A stretch of DNA of 55,120 bases. Origin: Planctomycetota bacterium. GTDB lineage: Bacteria > Planctomycetota > Phycisphaerae > Phycisphaerales > UBA1924. Position numbers and translations under genes: made by a program. This document shows, piece by piece, positions 8,733 to 16,532 of this stretch (position 1 is its first letter; every line of letters begins with the position of its first letter). The DNA lies in NCBI GenBank assembly GCA_017303555.1, contig JAFLCN010000023.1:1-55120 (forward strand). Reading direction: 5' to 3'. The notes beneath the pieces are model-generated. The model made no database searches and was not told the origin of the DNA. It saw only the letters and a list, made by a program, of their open reading frames with translations.

Positions 8733-8966
8733 CCTCCGCTCCCCCGGACAATCCACGAGCCCCCCGGGCTGCCGTTGCGTCGCGGCGGGCCGCCTCCCCC
8801 CAAATACCACGATCAATCCCCATCGCACGCCGAAGGCGCGCCGGTCACGCCCTGAGCACGCTTCAGCTTCTTCACGCCCCGATCCCGCACCGTTGACCCC
8901 TTCGCACCTCCCACAATCCCACGCCCCGCAACGCCGATACTCTGAAACCGTTCCTCCAGGAGCCTC

Positions 8967-10223
8967 ATGCACGTCGTCATCTTCGAGCCCTGCCCCCGCG
9001 GCCACCGTTTCACCTACGTCAAGCACGTCGTCAACGCCCTCGCGCCCCTCCCCGTCAAAATCACACTCGCCACCAGCCCCGGCGCACAAGCCTGCGAGAC
9101 TTTCCCCGAGCAGCTCGCCCCCCTCGCCTCCCGTTTCGATATCGTCGAGCGCTACCCCGAGGCCGACCCCGCTGGCAAGTTCGCCTTCGGCTGGAACAGC
9201 GCCGGCACGCTCGTCCGCGCCGCGTCCGATCTCCGCCCCGATCACATCATCTCCCCCTCCTCCGACGGCGTCGTCGAGATGCTCGGCGTCAAACGCCTCC
9301 TCTTCCAGGCCCCCGCCTTCGCCTCCACCGAGCTCGAGGCGATGATCATGAACTCGTCCTGGGCCTACGAGCCGCGCCGCTCCTTCCGCCGCTTCGCCAA
9401 GCGCCGCGCCTGGGCCGCCCTCGTCGGCGCGAGCACCACCCGCACACTCCACGTCATCGACCCGCTCCTCATGCGCGCCATCCGCGCACTCACGCCGCAC
9501 ATCGCCTCCCGCACCGTCCTCTCCCCCGATCCCGTCGAAGCCGTCCCCTCCGTCAGCAAGCCCGAGGCACGCAAGCGCCTCGCGATCCCCGAAGACGGCC
9601 GCCTCATCGCCTGCGTCGGACGCCTCGACGAACGCAAAGGCGTGGACATCCTCATCCGCGCCTTCCACGCCGCTTCTCTCAATCCTTCCGATCGCCTCCT
9701 CCTCGTCGGCACCCACATGCCCGAGATCAACGCTCTCCTGCAGGGCGAAGCCGCCGACCTCGTCCGCGCCGGCCGCATCATCTCGCGCGACGGCTACGTC
9801 ACCGACGAACAGATGATCCTCGCCATCGCCGCCGCCGATCTCATCGGCGTCACCTACCGCCGGCATCTCGGCTCCGCCAGCATCCTCATCCGCGCCGCGG
9901 CACAAGGACGCCCAATCCTCAGCTCCGATCTCGGCTGGCCCGGCGAAACCTGCCAACGCTTCGCCCTCGGTACCGCCTGCACCGTCCGCGATCTCGACGC
10001 CGTCACTCGCGCTCTCCGCGCCGCGCTCGAATCGTCCCCCGATTTCAAGCCCCACCCCGCCGCCGCCCGCTTCGTCCAATTCCATTCCCTCGACAACGCC
10101 CACGCCTTCTGGGCGCAGCGCACCCGCCAGCGACTCAACCTCCCCGGTTCAAACCCGCCCAAGACCTGGGATTGGGTCCTCGAGACCGCACTCCCCCTCC
10201 CCGGCGGCGAGCCCCTTCCCTGA
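8967..10223 (+). CDS. GT-B glycosyltransferase (family 4-like), divergent
   Basis: A 418-residue glycosyltransferase starting MHVVIFEPCPRGHRFTYVKH, with AGGAGC spaced correctly upstream. The second domain shows LIACVGRLDERKGVDILIRAF, LLLVGTHMPEINALL and SASILIRAAAQGRPILSS, matching the donor-binding half of GT4 proteins, although the usual acidic E-x7-E pair is weak. It is not closely related to the two paralogues flanking it. About 230 bases separate it from the previous gene; I see no clear signal in that space. It likely adds one sugar of the repeat unit. Confidence 0.85.
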   Translation: MHVVIFEPCPRGHRFTYVKHVVNALAPLPVKITLATSPGAQACETFPEQLAPLASRFDIVERYPEADPAGKFAFGWNSAGTLVRAASDLRPDHIISPSSDGVVEMLGVKRLLFQAPAFASTELEAMIMNSSWAYEPRRSFRRFAKRRAWAALVGASTTRTLHVIDPLLMRAIRALTPHIASRTVLSPDPVEAVPSVSKPEARKRLAIPEDGRLIACVGRLDERKGVDILIRAFHAASLNPSDRLLLVGTHMPEINALLQGEAADLVRAGRIISRDGYVTDEQMILAIAAADLIGVTYRRHLGSASILIRAAAQGRPILSSDLGWPGETCQRFALGTACTVRDLDAVTRALRAALESSPDFKPHPAAARFVQFHSLDNAHAFWAQRTRQRLNLPGSNPPKTWDWVLETALPLPGGEPLP

Positions 10224-10328
10224 CCCCACGAACCTTCACTCTCCCCAAAACTTCCCCCCCCACCGGACCGATAAAGTCTGAACCCCGCTTCCCGGGGATT
10301 CGTTGTCTCCTTGGAATCGGAGCCCCCA

Positions 10329-11054
10329 ATGTCCGCCCACAACATCCTCAACAAAGTCATCCCCCAATCGGGCAAAGACGCGCTCCGCGGAGCCGCCCTC
10401 CAGTTCATCCCCACCATGCGCCACCTCGACATGCCCACCCGCCTCCGGCATGTCCACAAAATTGGCTTCGACCCAAAGGTCATCTTCGACATCGGCGCCG
10501 CCCGCGGCGAATGGGCCCGCATGGCCCACGAGGTCTTCCCGAACGCCCGCATCCACTCCTTCGAGCCAAACGCCCGCGAAAAGCCCTCCCTCGAAGCCGT
10601 CAAGGCCGAGATCCCCAACTTCAACTACAAGCTCGGCTTCCTCGGCCCCAAGCGCGACACCATCTCCTACTCCGACGAAAACACCCAAACCTCGCTCCTC
10701 AGCGACGCCAAATCCAAAGGCTCCGCCACCGCCGAGATGTACGTCCTCGATGAACTCATCGCCTCCGGCGAGATCCCCACGCCCGATTTCATGAAGCTCG
10801 ATGTCCAGGGCTTCGAGCTCGAGGTCCTCAAGGGGGCCGAAAACGCCCTCAAGTCCGGCCCCGCACTCCTGCTCGAGGTCAGTTTTATTGATTTCTTGCC
10901 GCACATGCCCCTCATCGAGGACGTCCTCAAGTTCATGTCCGAACGCGATTACGTCTGGCACGATGTCATGGGCCTCTCCCGCCGCCCACAAGACGACACC
11001 CTCTGGCAAATGGACGTCTTCTTCCTGAAGCGCGATCACCCCATGCGTCGCTGA
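10329..11054 (+). CDS. FkbM-family methyltransferase
   Basis: A 241-residue SAM-dependent O-methyltransferase of the FkbM type. It has the motif I DIGAARGEWARMA, the family-diagnostic FMKLDVQGFELEVLKGAE, and the acidic SFEPNAREK strand. The frame opens with a TTG at 10311, but the ATG at 10329 has GGAG six bases upstream and is preferred. In exopolysaccharide clusters such enzymes methylate sugar hydroxyls. Its position between a glycosyltransferase and the flippase supports that role. The family call is firm and the acceptor is not known. Confidence 0.88.
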   Translation: MSAHNILNKVIPQSGKDALRGAALQFIPTMRHLDMPTRLRHVHKIGFDPKVIFDIGAARGEWARMAHEVFPNARIHSFEPNAREKPSLEAVKAEIPNFNYKLGFLGPKRDTISYSDENTQTSLLSDAKSKGSATAEMYVLDELIASGEIPTPDFMKLDVQGFELEVLKGAENALKSGPALLLEVSFIDFLPHMPLIEDVLKFMSERDYVWHDVMGLSRRPQDDTLWQMDVFFLKRDHPMRR

Positions 11055-11234
11055 CTGATTTTTCCGGAAGGCCCCTCACCGAGAGCGGGCGAGCGGAAGG
11101 GTTGAAATCGTTCGGCTCTGCGTAAATCCGAAGCCCCGCCCCCCCATCCGCCTTTCGGGAAGTCCACCGAGTTTCTCCTTCCGCTCGCATTCCGATCGGC
11201 GTCGCCCCGCACAGTCCATACGCTGCCACCCGCG

Positions 11235-12977
11235 TTGATCCGGCCTACTCCCCATTCCGACGATGTCGCCCGGTCCGAACCAAGCCCGGCGCCGATCGAC
11301 CGCCCAAAAGCGCCAATGCCCGCCGATGCCGGCTACGCCAAACGCGTTCTCTCCGGCTCGGTCTGGATGATCGCCAACACCGTCGCCACGCGCATCGGCA
11401 GCTTCGTCTCCCAGATCTTCCTCGCCTGGTGGCTCACCAAGTCCGATTTCGGAATCGTCGGGATCGCGCTCGCCATCAGCGGCATCGCTTCCGTCCTCCG
11501 CGACGGCGGCGTCCGCCAGATCCTCCTCAAGCACCACGCCGAGCACGAGAAACTCCTCGGCCCCTGCTTCTGGATGGCCCTCGCCTTCAACACCGTCCTC
11601 GCGATCCTCCTCACCGGCCTCGCATTCCCCTTCGCCCGCCTCTACGAAGACGACCGCCTCATCGTCATGCTCGCCATCATCGGATGGAGCATCCCCCTCG
11701 GAACCGTCGGCGGCATCCTGCTCACCAAGCTCCTCGCCGACATGCGTTACCGCGAGAACGCATCCGTCATGACCGCCAGCGCCATGACGCGCTACGTCTC
11801 TTCCGTCGCCTTCGCCTACATCGGCCTCGGCCCGCTCTCGTTCATCCTCCCCAACATCCTCTGCGCACTCGTCGAAAACGTCCTCGCGCTCTACTACTGC
11901 CGCCACCGGCCCTGGCAACTCGCGCCCAGCGCCAACCAATGGTGGCCGCTCTTCCTCCGCTCCCGCTGGGCGCTCGTCGCGGCACTCGGTATCGCCGGCA
12001 TGAACCAGGGCTCGAGCGCCATGATCGGCCTCGCCGCTCCGCTCGAAGTCGTCGGCATCTACACCTTCACCTTCCTCATCGTCGTCCAGGTCGGCAGCCT
12101 GCTCTCCACCAACATCAACCAGGTCCTCGTCCCCGTCTTCACCCGTCTCGCCGATGAAGAAGACCGCAAGCGCGCCGCCGTTCTCCGCACGCTCCGCCAG
12201 GTCACGCTCCTCGCCACGTTCATGTCGCTCGGCCTCGCCGCCACCTACCGCCCGTTCGAATCCCTGGTCTGGCGCGAACGCTGGGCCGCCAGCATCCTCC
12301 CCGTGCAGATCATCGGCGCGGGCTACGCCATCAACGTCCTGCTCTCGATCAGCCTCGCCGTCCAGCAGGCCCGTGGACAGTTCCGCGCCTGGGGAGTCGG
12401 CCTCCTTCTCCTCGCCATCGGCACCATGCTCGCCGCACTCGTCGGCACGCTCATCGGCAAGCCCCAGCTCGATCGCGCCCTCTTCCTCGCCCTCAACGTC
12501 CCCACGTTCTGGCCGTACGTCACCGAACGAATCTGGTGGTCCGGCGTCTATATCGCTCTCGCATCCGCCGCTTTCGGCGTGGTCTCCAGCCTGCTCCACC
12601 TCGTCATCGCGCTCAAGCCGCTCGGCGTCCGCCGACGCGAAGTCGTCAAGAACTCCCTCACCGTCTGGTCCCTCGGCCTTCTCGCCGGCGCGCTCACCAT
12701 CTCCATCGACACCGTCGCCGACGAGTCGGTCCGCCGATTCCTTTCCGGCATCTTCGGCCATGATGCGGGCGTCTTCGCCGCCGAGTTCCTCCTCTTCATC
12801 GCCGCCGGACTTTTCTTCTCCGCCGTCTACGCCTTCCTCGTCCGCACCGTTGTCCCCGAAGCACTCGCCGAGGCCTTTCAAATCACTCCCGCCCGCTTCC
12901 GGCCCCACCTCGTCCGGCTCTTCCGGCTCGAACAGCCCGCCGCACCCTCGGGTACTTCACGCAGCCCCGCCCCCTGA
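11235..12977 (+). CDS. Wzx-type oligosaccharide flippase
   Basis: A large polytopic protein of the MATE/MOP exporter superfamily, expected to flip lipid-linked repeat units across the inner membrane. After a 35-residue hydrophilic leader, about twelve to fourteen membrane segments follow, beginning RVLSGSVWMIANTVATRIGSF and including the ILLTKLLADMRYRENA cytoplasmic loop typical of the family. The protein is 580 residues from a TTG start; an ATG at 11316 (residue 28) would give 553, closer to but still longer than the common 480-520. The C-terminal 80 residues are a hydrophilic extension after two extra hydrophobic stretches. Confidence 0.87.
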   Translation: MIRPTPHSDDVARSEPSPAPIDRPKAPMPADAGYAKRVLSGSVWMIANTVATRIGSFVSQIFLAWWLTKSDFGIVGIALAISGIASVLRDGGVRQILLKHHAEHEKLLGPCFWMALAFNTVLAILLTGLAFPFARLYEDDRLIVMLAIIGWSIPLGTVGGILLTKLLADMRYRENASVMTASAMTRYVSSVAFAYIGLGPLSFILPNILCALVENVLALYYCRHRPWQLAPSANQWWPLFLRSRWALVAALGIAGMNQGSSAMIGLAAPLEVVGIYTFTFLIVVQVGSLLSTNINQVLVPVFTRLADEEDRKRAAVLRTLRQVTLLATFMSLGLAATYRPFESLVWRERWAASILPVQIIGAGYAINVLLSISLAVQQARGQFRAWGVGLLLLAIGTMLAALVGTLIGKPQLDRALFLALNVPTFWPYVTERIWWSGVYIALASAAFGVVSSLLHLVIALKPLGVRRREVVKNSLTVWSLGLLAGALTISIDTVADESVRRFLSGIFGHDAGVFAAEFLLFIAAGLFFSAVYAFLVRTVVPEALAEAFQITPARFRPHLVRLFRLEQPAAPSGTSRSPAP

Positions 12978-13100
12978 ACACCTATCGGCCACCAATCCGC
13001 TCGCTTGCGGTACACTCCGTCTCGCCTCCACCGCGCTCTTCCTCCGCACCCAGCCCAACTCACGCCCAACGCAAGTCCACCCCAGCCCAGTCCCGCCCGG

Positions 13101-14429
13101 ATGCTCCGCATCATCCTCACATCCTGCCGTGCCCTCAGCGCCGCGCTCTGGGCGCTCTCCGCCGTCCTGCTTTTCATCTGGCTGGTCGGTCGTCTCTTCA
13201 ACGATTCCTTCCGCTGGTCCCAGTTCATCTTCTGGATCCCCAGCCTCTTCACCATCTTCATGGCCGGCATCGCCTGCGCCCTCGCGCTCTCCATCCAGTT
13301 CTTCCTCCGAGGATTCGAGCAGCTCAAGTCCGGCGGGCCGCCCGAAAACCGCCCTCCCTTCTTCAAACGCCACGCCCGCAATCCCTACGTCCTCCTCTGC
13401 CTCGCCTGGTTCTTCGCCGCAGCCTGGTCCGCCACCTTCGAGCACCGCATCCCCCGCGCCCTCCTGCGCGAATGGGGCCTCGCCGATACCAGCCGCCCGC
13501 GCGACCGCATCTCCAACTCCATCCTCTTCTGGAACATCGGCGGCCGCGTCCGCGATGGCTGGCTCGATCAGCTCCGCCAGATCGACGCCGACCTCGTCGT
13601 CGTCTCCAACCAGCCCAACTGGTCCGCCGTCAACGAATTCAAAACCCTCGGCACTCCCGCCCAAACAACTCCGAATCCCGAATCCGCGCCGCAACCCGCG
13701 CCCGCCGCCAAAGACAACTCCTCAACCTTCCTCGCCGGCATCTTCCTCATCCACACCCGCCTCAAGCTCCGCGAGTGGGGCTTCACCTCGCTCAACATCA
13801 AGCCCGGCGTCGGATTCGACATCCGCAAGCAAAGCGGCCGCTACGAAAACAACGACCCGGGCTACTCCCTCTACCTCATCTTCGACCCCGAAGGCACCGT
13901 CAAGCAGGGCACCGGCCAGCCCTTCGTCGTCTGGCTCATGGACCTCCCCAGCGACCCCACCATCAGCCGCCAGTACATCACACAAGAAGCCATGAAATCC
14001 CTCGACGCCTGGCGAGGCACCGCCACCGTCCTCGCCGCCGAGCCCGACGCCAAGGGCGAACCGCAGTGGATCAACGTCCCCGCCGAACAACTCGGACGAA
14101 AAGGCTTTCCCCTTCCTGATGTCATGATCGGCGACTTCAACATCCCGCGAGGCAGCCGCAGCCTCCAGCACCTCACCCACGATATGGAAAACGCCTTCGA
14201 CCAGGCCGGCGCCGGCTACACCGCCTCCTACCCGCGCAAGGTCCCCTTCGCCCAGCTCGACGGCCCAGGCCTCTTCTCCGCCGTCCGCTTCTTCATCCCC
14301 AGCGACGTCCCGTTCTTTCACATCGATCAGGCCTTCATCGCCCCCAGCCTCCGCGCCACCCGCTACCGCGTCATCAACCTGGGTGCGGGCACACACTGGG
14401 CGCAGTTCGTCGAGATACAAGCTCGGTGA
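13101..14429 (+). CDS. membrane-anchored endonuclease/exonuclease/phosphatase-like protein
   Basis: About 442 residues. Three hydrophobic segments occupy roughly the first 130 residues (ending NPYVLLCLAWFFAAAW). The rest resembles the EEP fold: an early SILFWNIGGR strand, DADLVVVSNQP, then VMIGDFNIPRGSRSL, equivalent to the catalytic GDFN motif, and a late FFHIDQAFI strand in the place of the family's final Asp-His. The canonical N-terminal Glu is not obvious. The frame extends upstream to 13005 from a TTG, but the ATG at 13101 begins the first membrane helix. It follows the flippase and probably belongs to the same unit. A phosphodiesterase on lipid or sugar phosphates is possible but unproven. 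Confidence 0.65.
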   Translation: MLRIILTSCRALSAALWALSAVLLFIWLVGRLFNDSFRWSQFIFWIPSLFTIFMAGIACALALSIQFFLRGFEQLKSGGPPENRPPFFKRHARNPYVLLCLAWFFAAAWSATFEHRIPRALLREWGLADTSRPRDRISNSILFWNIGGRVRDGWLDQLRQIDADLVVVSNQPNWSAVNEFKTLGTPAQTTPNPESAPQPAPAAKDNSSTFLAGIFLIHTRLKLREWGFTSLNIKPGVGFDIRKQSGRYENNDPGYSLYLIFDPEGTVKQGTGQPFVVWLMDLPSDPTISRQYITQEAMKSLDAWRGTATVLAAEPDAKGEPQWINVPAEQLGRKGFPLPDVMIGDFNIPRGSRSLQHLTHDMENAFDQAGAGYTASYPRKVPFAQLDGPGLFSAVRFFIPSDVPFFHIDQAFIAPSLRATRYRVINLGAGTHWAQFVEIQAR

Positions 14430-14452
14430 TTTCGGATTTCGGATTTCGGATC
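14428..14452. repeat. left GGATTTC heptamer repeat bracketing the four-helix gene
   Basis: Three to four consecutive copies of the heptamer GATTTCG (GATTTCGGATTTCGGATTTC then GGATC). The repeat begins within the stop codon of the EEP-like gene. The same unit in opposite orientation ends the interval at 14918-14955, so the two form inverted ends around a single small gene. A third array of the same heptamer lies at 23884-23960. Confidence 0.9.
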
Positions 14453-14525
14453 AAGAGTGTGTCTCGGCTTGACTCACCGGCAACCCGAATCCGCCGGGTT
14501 GCGCACCTTGGGTAGCATTTCGGGA

Positions 14526-14897
14526 ATGAATAAGGCCGAACTCCAAGCGAGAACGAAGTCCTTCGCGCTCCGCATCATTCGGCTGACCGATTCTCTGCCT
14601 CCAACGCGGGCGGCCGATGTACTCGGGCGTCAACTCTTGCGTTCAGCAACATCTGTGGGCGCGAACTATCGCTCAGCCTGCCGCGCCCGCTCGACGGCAG
14701 AGTTTCTGAGCAAGCTCGGTATCGTCGAAGAAGAATCTGACGAATCAACCTATTGGCTCGAACTGCTCGCGGATTCCGCCTTGATCAAACGCAACCGCCT
14801 GACCAGCTTGATCAAAGAGTCCGACGAATTGACGGCAATCTTTGTTGCGTCCATCCGCACCGCAAGACGCCGAAAATCGTCAACGCAAGCAAAGTAG
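14526..14897 (+). CDS. four-helix-bundle protein (IVS/S23 family)
   Basis: A 123-residue protein of the family first found in intervening sequences of bacterial 23S rRNA (S23/bIVSP, TIGR02436-type). Diagnostic parts are LQARTKSFALRIIRLTDSLP at the start, the central LLRSATSVGANYRSACRARS and EEESDESTYWLELLADS. The ATG at 14526 fits the family's start; the frame could extend to 14457 through an unlikely leader. The family forms homopentameric four-helix bundles that may bind nucleic acid; a relative (Avd) acts with diversity-generating reverse transcriptases, but no RT gene is here. It sits alone between two convergent genes and is bracketed by inverted heptamer repeats. Confidence 0.9.
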   Translation: MNKAELQARTKSFALRIIRLTDSLPPTRAADVLGRQLLRSATSVGANYRSACRARSTAEFLSKLGIVEEESDESTYWLELLADSALIKRNRLTSLIKESDELTAIFVASIRTARRRKSSTQAK

Positions 14898-14917
14898 CCC
14901 AACGTGCGTTCCGACAC

Positions 14918-14955
14918 AAATCCGCAATCCGAAATCCGCAATCCGAAATCAGATC
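14918..14955. repeat. right heptamer repeat, inverted relative to the left one
   Basis: AATCCGCAATCCGAAATCC and its continuation alternate the heptamers AATCCGA and AATCCGC. Read on the other strand it is GGATTTC/GGATTGC, the same unit as at 14428-14452. It ends in the stop codon of the convergent sugar dehydrogenase gene. Confidence 0.9.
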
Positions 14956-16297
14956 ACGCCCTCACCAGCCGCTCGCCCATCTCCCCCGCAAACTTCTTCA
15001 TCGCATTGCGGGTATCCACCACCAGCTTCGCGCCCTTCGCCACCGCAGCGTAATCAAACGCCGTGTGGTTCGTCGAGATCAGCACCACATCAAACTTCGC
15101 CAGGTTCTCAGGCGTCAGATCCACGCTGTGCATATCGAGGTTGTACTTCCGCACCGGCTTGGTGTATTTCACGTACGGATCGCTGTACTCAACCTTCGCG
15201 CCCATATCCAAAAGCAACTCGATCAGCTCATACGTCGGGCTCTCGCGCGTGTCCGCGATGTCCGGCTTGTACGCGAGGCCCAGCACCAAAACCTTCGCAC
15301 CCTTCGTCGCCTTGCCCTGATTGTTCAGCGCCGCCGCAACCTTGTGAACCACATAGTGCGGCATGGAATTATTCACTTCCCCCGCGATCTCAATGAACCG
15401 CGCCGGAACCTTGAATTCCTTCGCCTTCCACGTGAGATAGAACGGATCGATCGGGATGCAGTGGCCACCCAAGCCCGGCCCCGGATAGAACGGCATAAAA
15501 CCAAAGGGTTTTGTGCTGGCTGCTTCGATCACTTCCCACACGTTGATGCCCATCGCATCCATAATGGTCTTCAGCTCGTTGACCAGAGCGATGTTCACGC
15601 AGCGGAACACGTTCTCAAACACCTTGCTCGCTTCCGCGACCTCGGCAGTTGAAACCGGAACAACGGTCTTGATCGGGCCGGTGTAGAGCTTGGTCGCGAG
15701 ATCGCCGGAAACTTTGTCGAGCCCGCCCACCAGCTTCGGAATCGTGGTGGTGCTATGGCTCTTGCGACCCGGGTCTTCGCGCTCGGGGCTGAATGCGACA
15801 AACAAGTTTTCGCCGAGCGTGAGCTTCACGCCTTTCTTTGCGGCTTCCTTGATGATCGCGGGCAACATGTCCTCGCGCGTGGTCCCCGGGTACGAAGTCG
15901 ACTCCAAAACCACCAGCTGGTTTTCTTTGGCGTTTTCACCGATCATCACGCCGGTGTTGATCACGTAGCTGAGATCCGGTTCGCCGTGCTGACCCAGCGG
16001 CGTCGGCACACAAACGATGATCGCGTCGGCTTCGCCGAGGCGCTTCGCATCCGTCGTTGCATCAAACTTCTTGCTGCCGACAAACTGCTTGCACAGGTCG
16101 CTGCCCAAGTGCGGCAGGTAGTTCTCGCCCTTCTTCAGGAGCACCGGCTTTTCAGGGTCGATGTCGAAACCGAGAACGGGGAAGCCGGCTTCGTGGAATG
16201 CCGCCAGCAGGGGCAGGCCGACATATCCGAGGCCGATCACGGCGACCTTGGCCTGACGAGACTCGATCTTGGTCCGAAGTTGCTCAGCGTGCGACAT
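14954..16297 (-). CDS. wbpA: nucleotide sugar dehydrogenase (UDP-GlcNAc 6-dehydrogenase type)
   Basis: A UDP-N-acetyl-hexosamine dehydrogenase-like enzyme that oxidises C6 of an amino sugar nucleotide. GLGYVGLP is the NAD loop, VCVPTPLGQHGEPDL is the WbpA-type strand with its long insertion, and GLGGHCIPIDP carries the catalytic Cys. The GGHCIP form with CVPTPL separates it from UDP-glucose dehydrogenases (GGSCFP). The ATG at 16297 has GGGAG ten bases before it; the frame also allows 16345, adding 16 residues. It converges on the rightward cluster and is separated from it only by the repeat-bracketed four-helix gene. Choice between WbpA, WecC or WbpO-like substrates is tentative. Confidence 0.88.
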   Translation of the reverse strand: MSHAEQLRTKIESRQAKVAVIGLGYVGLPLLAAFHEAGFPVLGFDIDPEKPVLLKKGENYLPHLGSDLCKQFVGSKKFDATTDAKRLGEADAIIVCVPTPLGQHGEPDLSYVINTGVMIGENAKENQLVVLESTSYPGTTREDMLPAIIKEAAKKGVKLTLGENLFVAFSPEREDPGRKSHSTTTIPKLVGGLDKVSGDLATKLYTGPIKTVVPVSTAEVAEASKVFENVFRCVNIALVNELKTIMDAMGINVWEVIEAASTKPFGFMPFYPGPGLGGHCIPIDPFYLTWKAKEFKVPARFIEIAGEVNNSMPHYVVHKVAAALNNQGKATKGAKVLVLGLAYKPDIADTRESPTYELIELLLDMGAKVEYSDPYVKYTKPVRKYNLDMHSVDLTPENLAKFDVVLISTNHTAFDYAAVAKGAKLVVDTRNAMKKFAGEMGERLVRA

Positions 16298-16422
16298 GCC
16301 GCGTGATCTCCCGATTGCCTGTTTCTCTGAGACGAAAACGGTCATTTCAACCCCCGAAAAAGTCGGGTCCGACTATAGCGGTCGGCCCTCGTGCTCATCC
16401 GCAAACCCGGCCCGGCAAAGAC

Positions 16423-16505
16423 AGTCCTGGGTGCTGTTGTCCTGTGTCCTGTGTCGAGAACCGCCGATGTCTGACTCAGGACTCAGGACCTCATGACTCA
16501 GGACT
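16423..16505. repeat. imperfect inverted repeat of GTCCTGTGTCCTG units
   Basis: The left arm at 16423-16458 contains AGTCCTGGGTGCTGTTGTCC then TGTGTCCTGTGTC. The right arm at 16471-16505 reads CTGACTCAGGACTCAGGACC then TCATGACTCAGGACT. The reverse complement of the right arm matches the left along its length with scattered substitutions. Each arm is itself built of the repeated word GTCCTG(T/A)(G)T. It occupies the space between the divergent dehydrogenase and glycosyltransferase genes. Confidence 0.8.
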
Positions 16506-16532
16506 GCATTCCCTCCCCCTAACCTCTTGCCC

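Noticed and set aside
7497..10103. An 868-residue minus-strand frame opposite ugd and two glycosyltransferases
   Set aside because: Composed of Gly/Ala/Asp/Glu-rich low-complexity sequence that mirrors third-position GC of the real genes. No family feature.
11076..12908. A 610-residue acidic minus-strand frame opposite the flippase
   Set aside because: Only Glu/Asp/Gly-rich shadow sequence; the flippase has clear membrane helices.
14526..14897. Diversity-generating retroelement accessory protein (Avd)
   Set aside because: The fold family is shared, but there is no reverse transcriptase, template repeat or variable target gene in the window.
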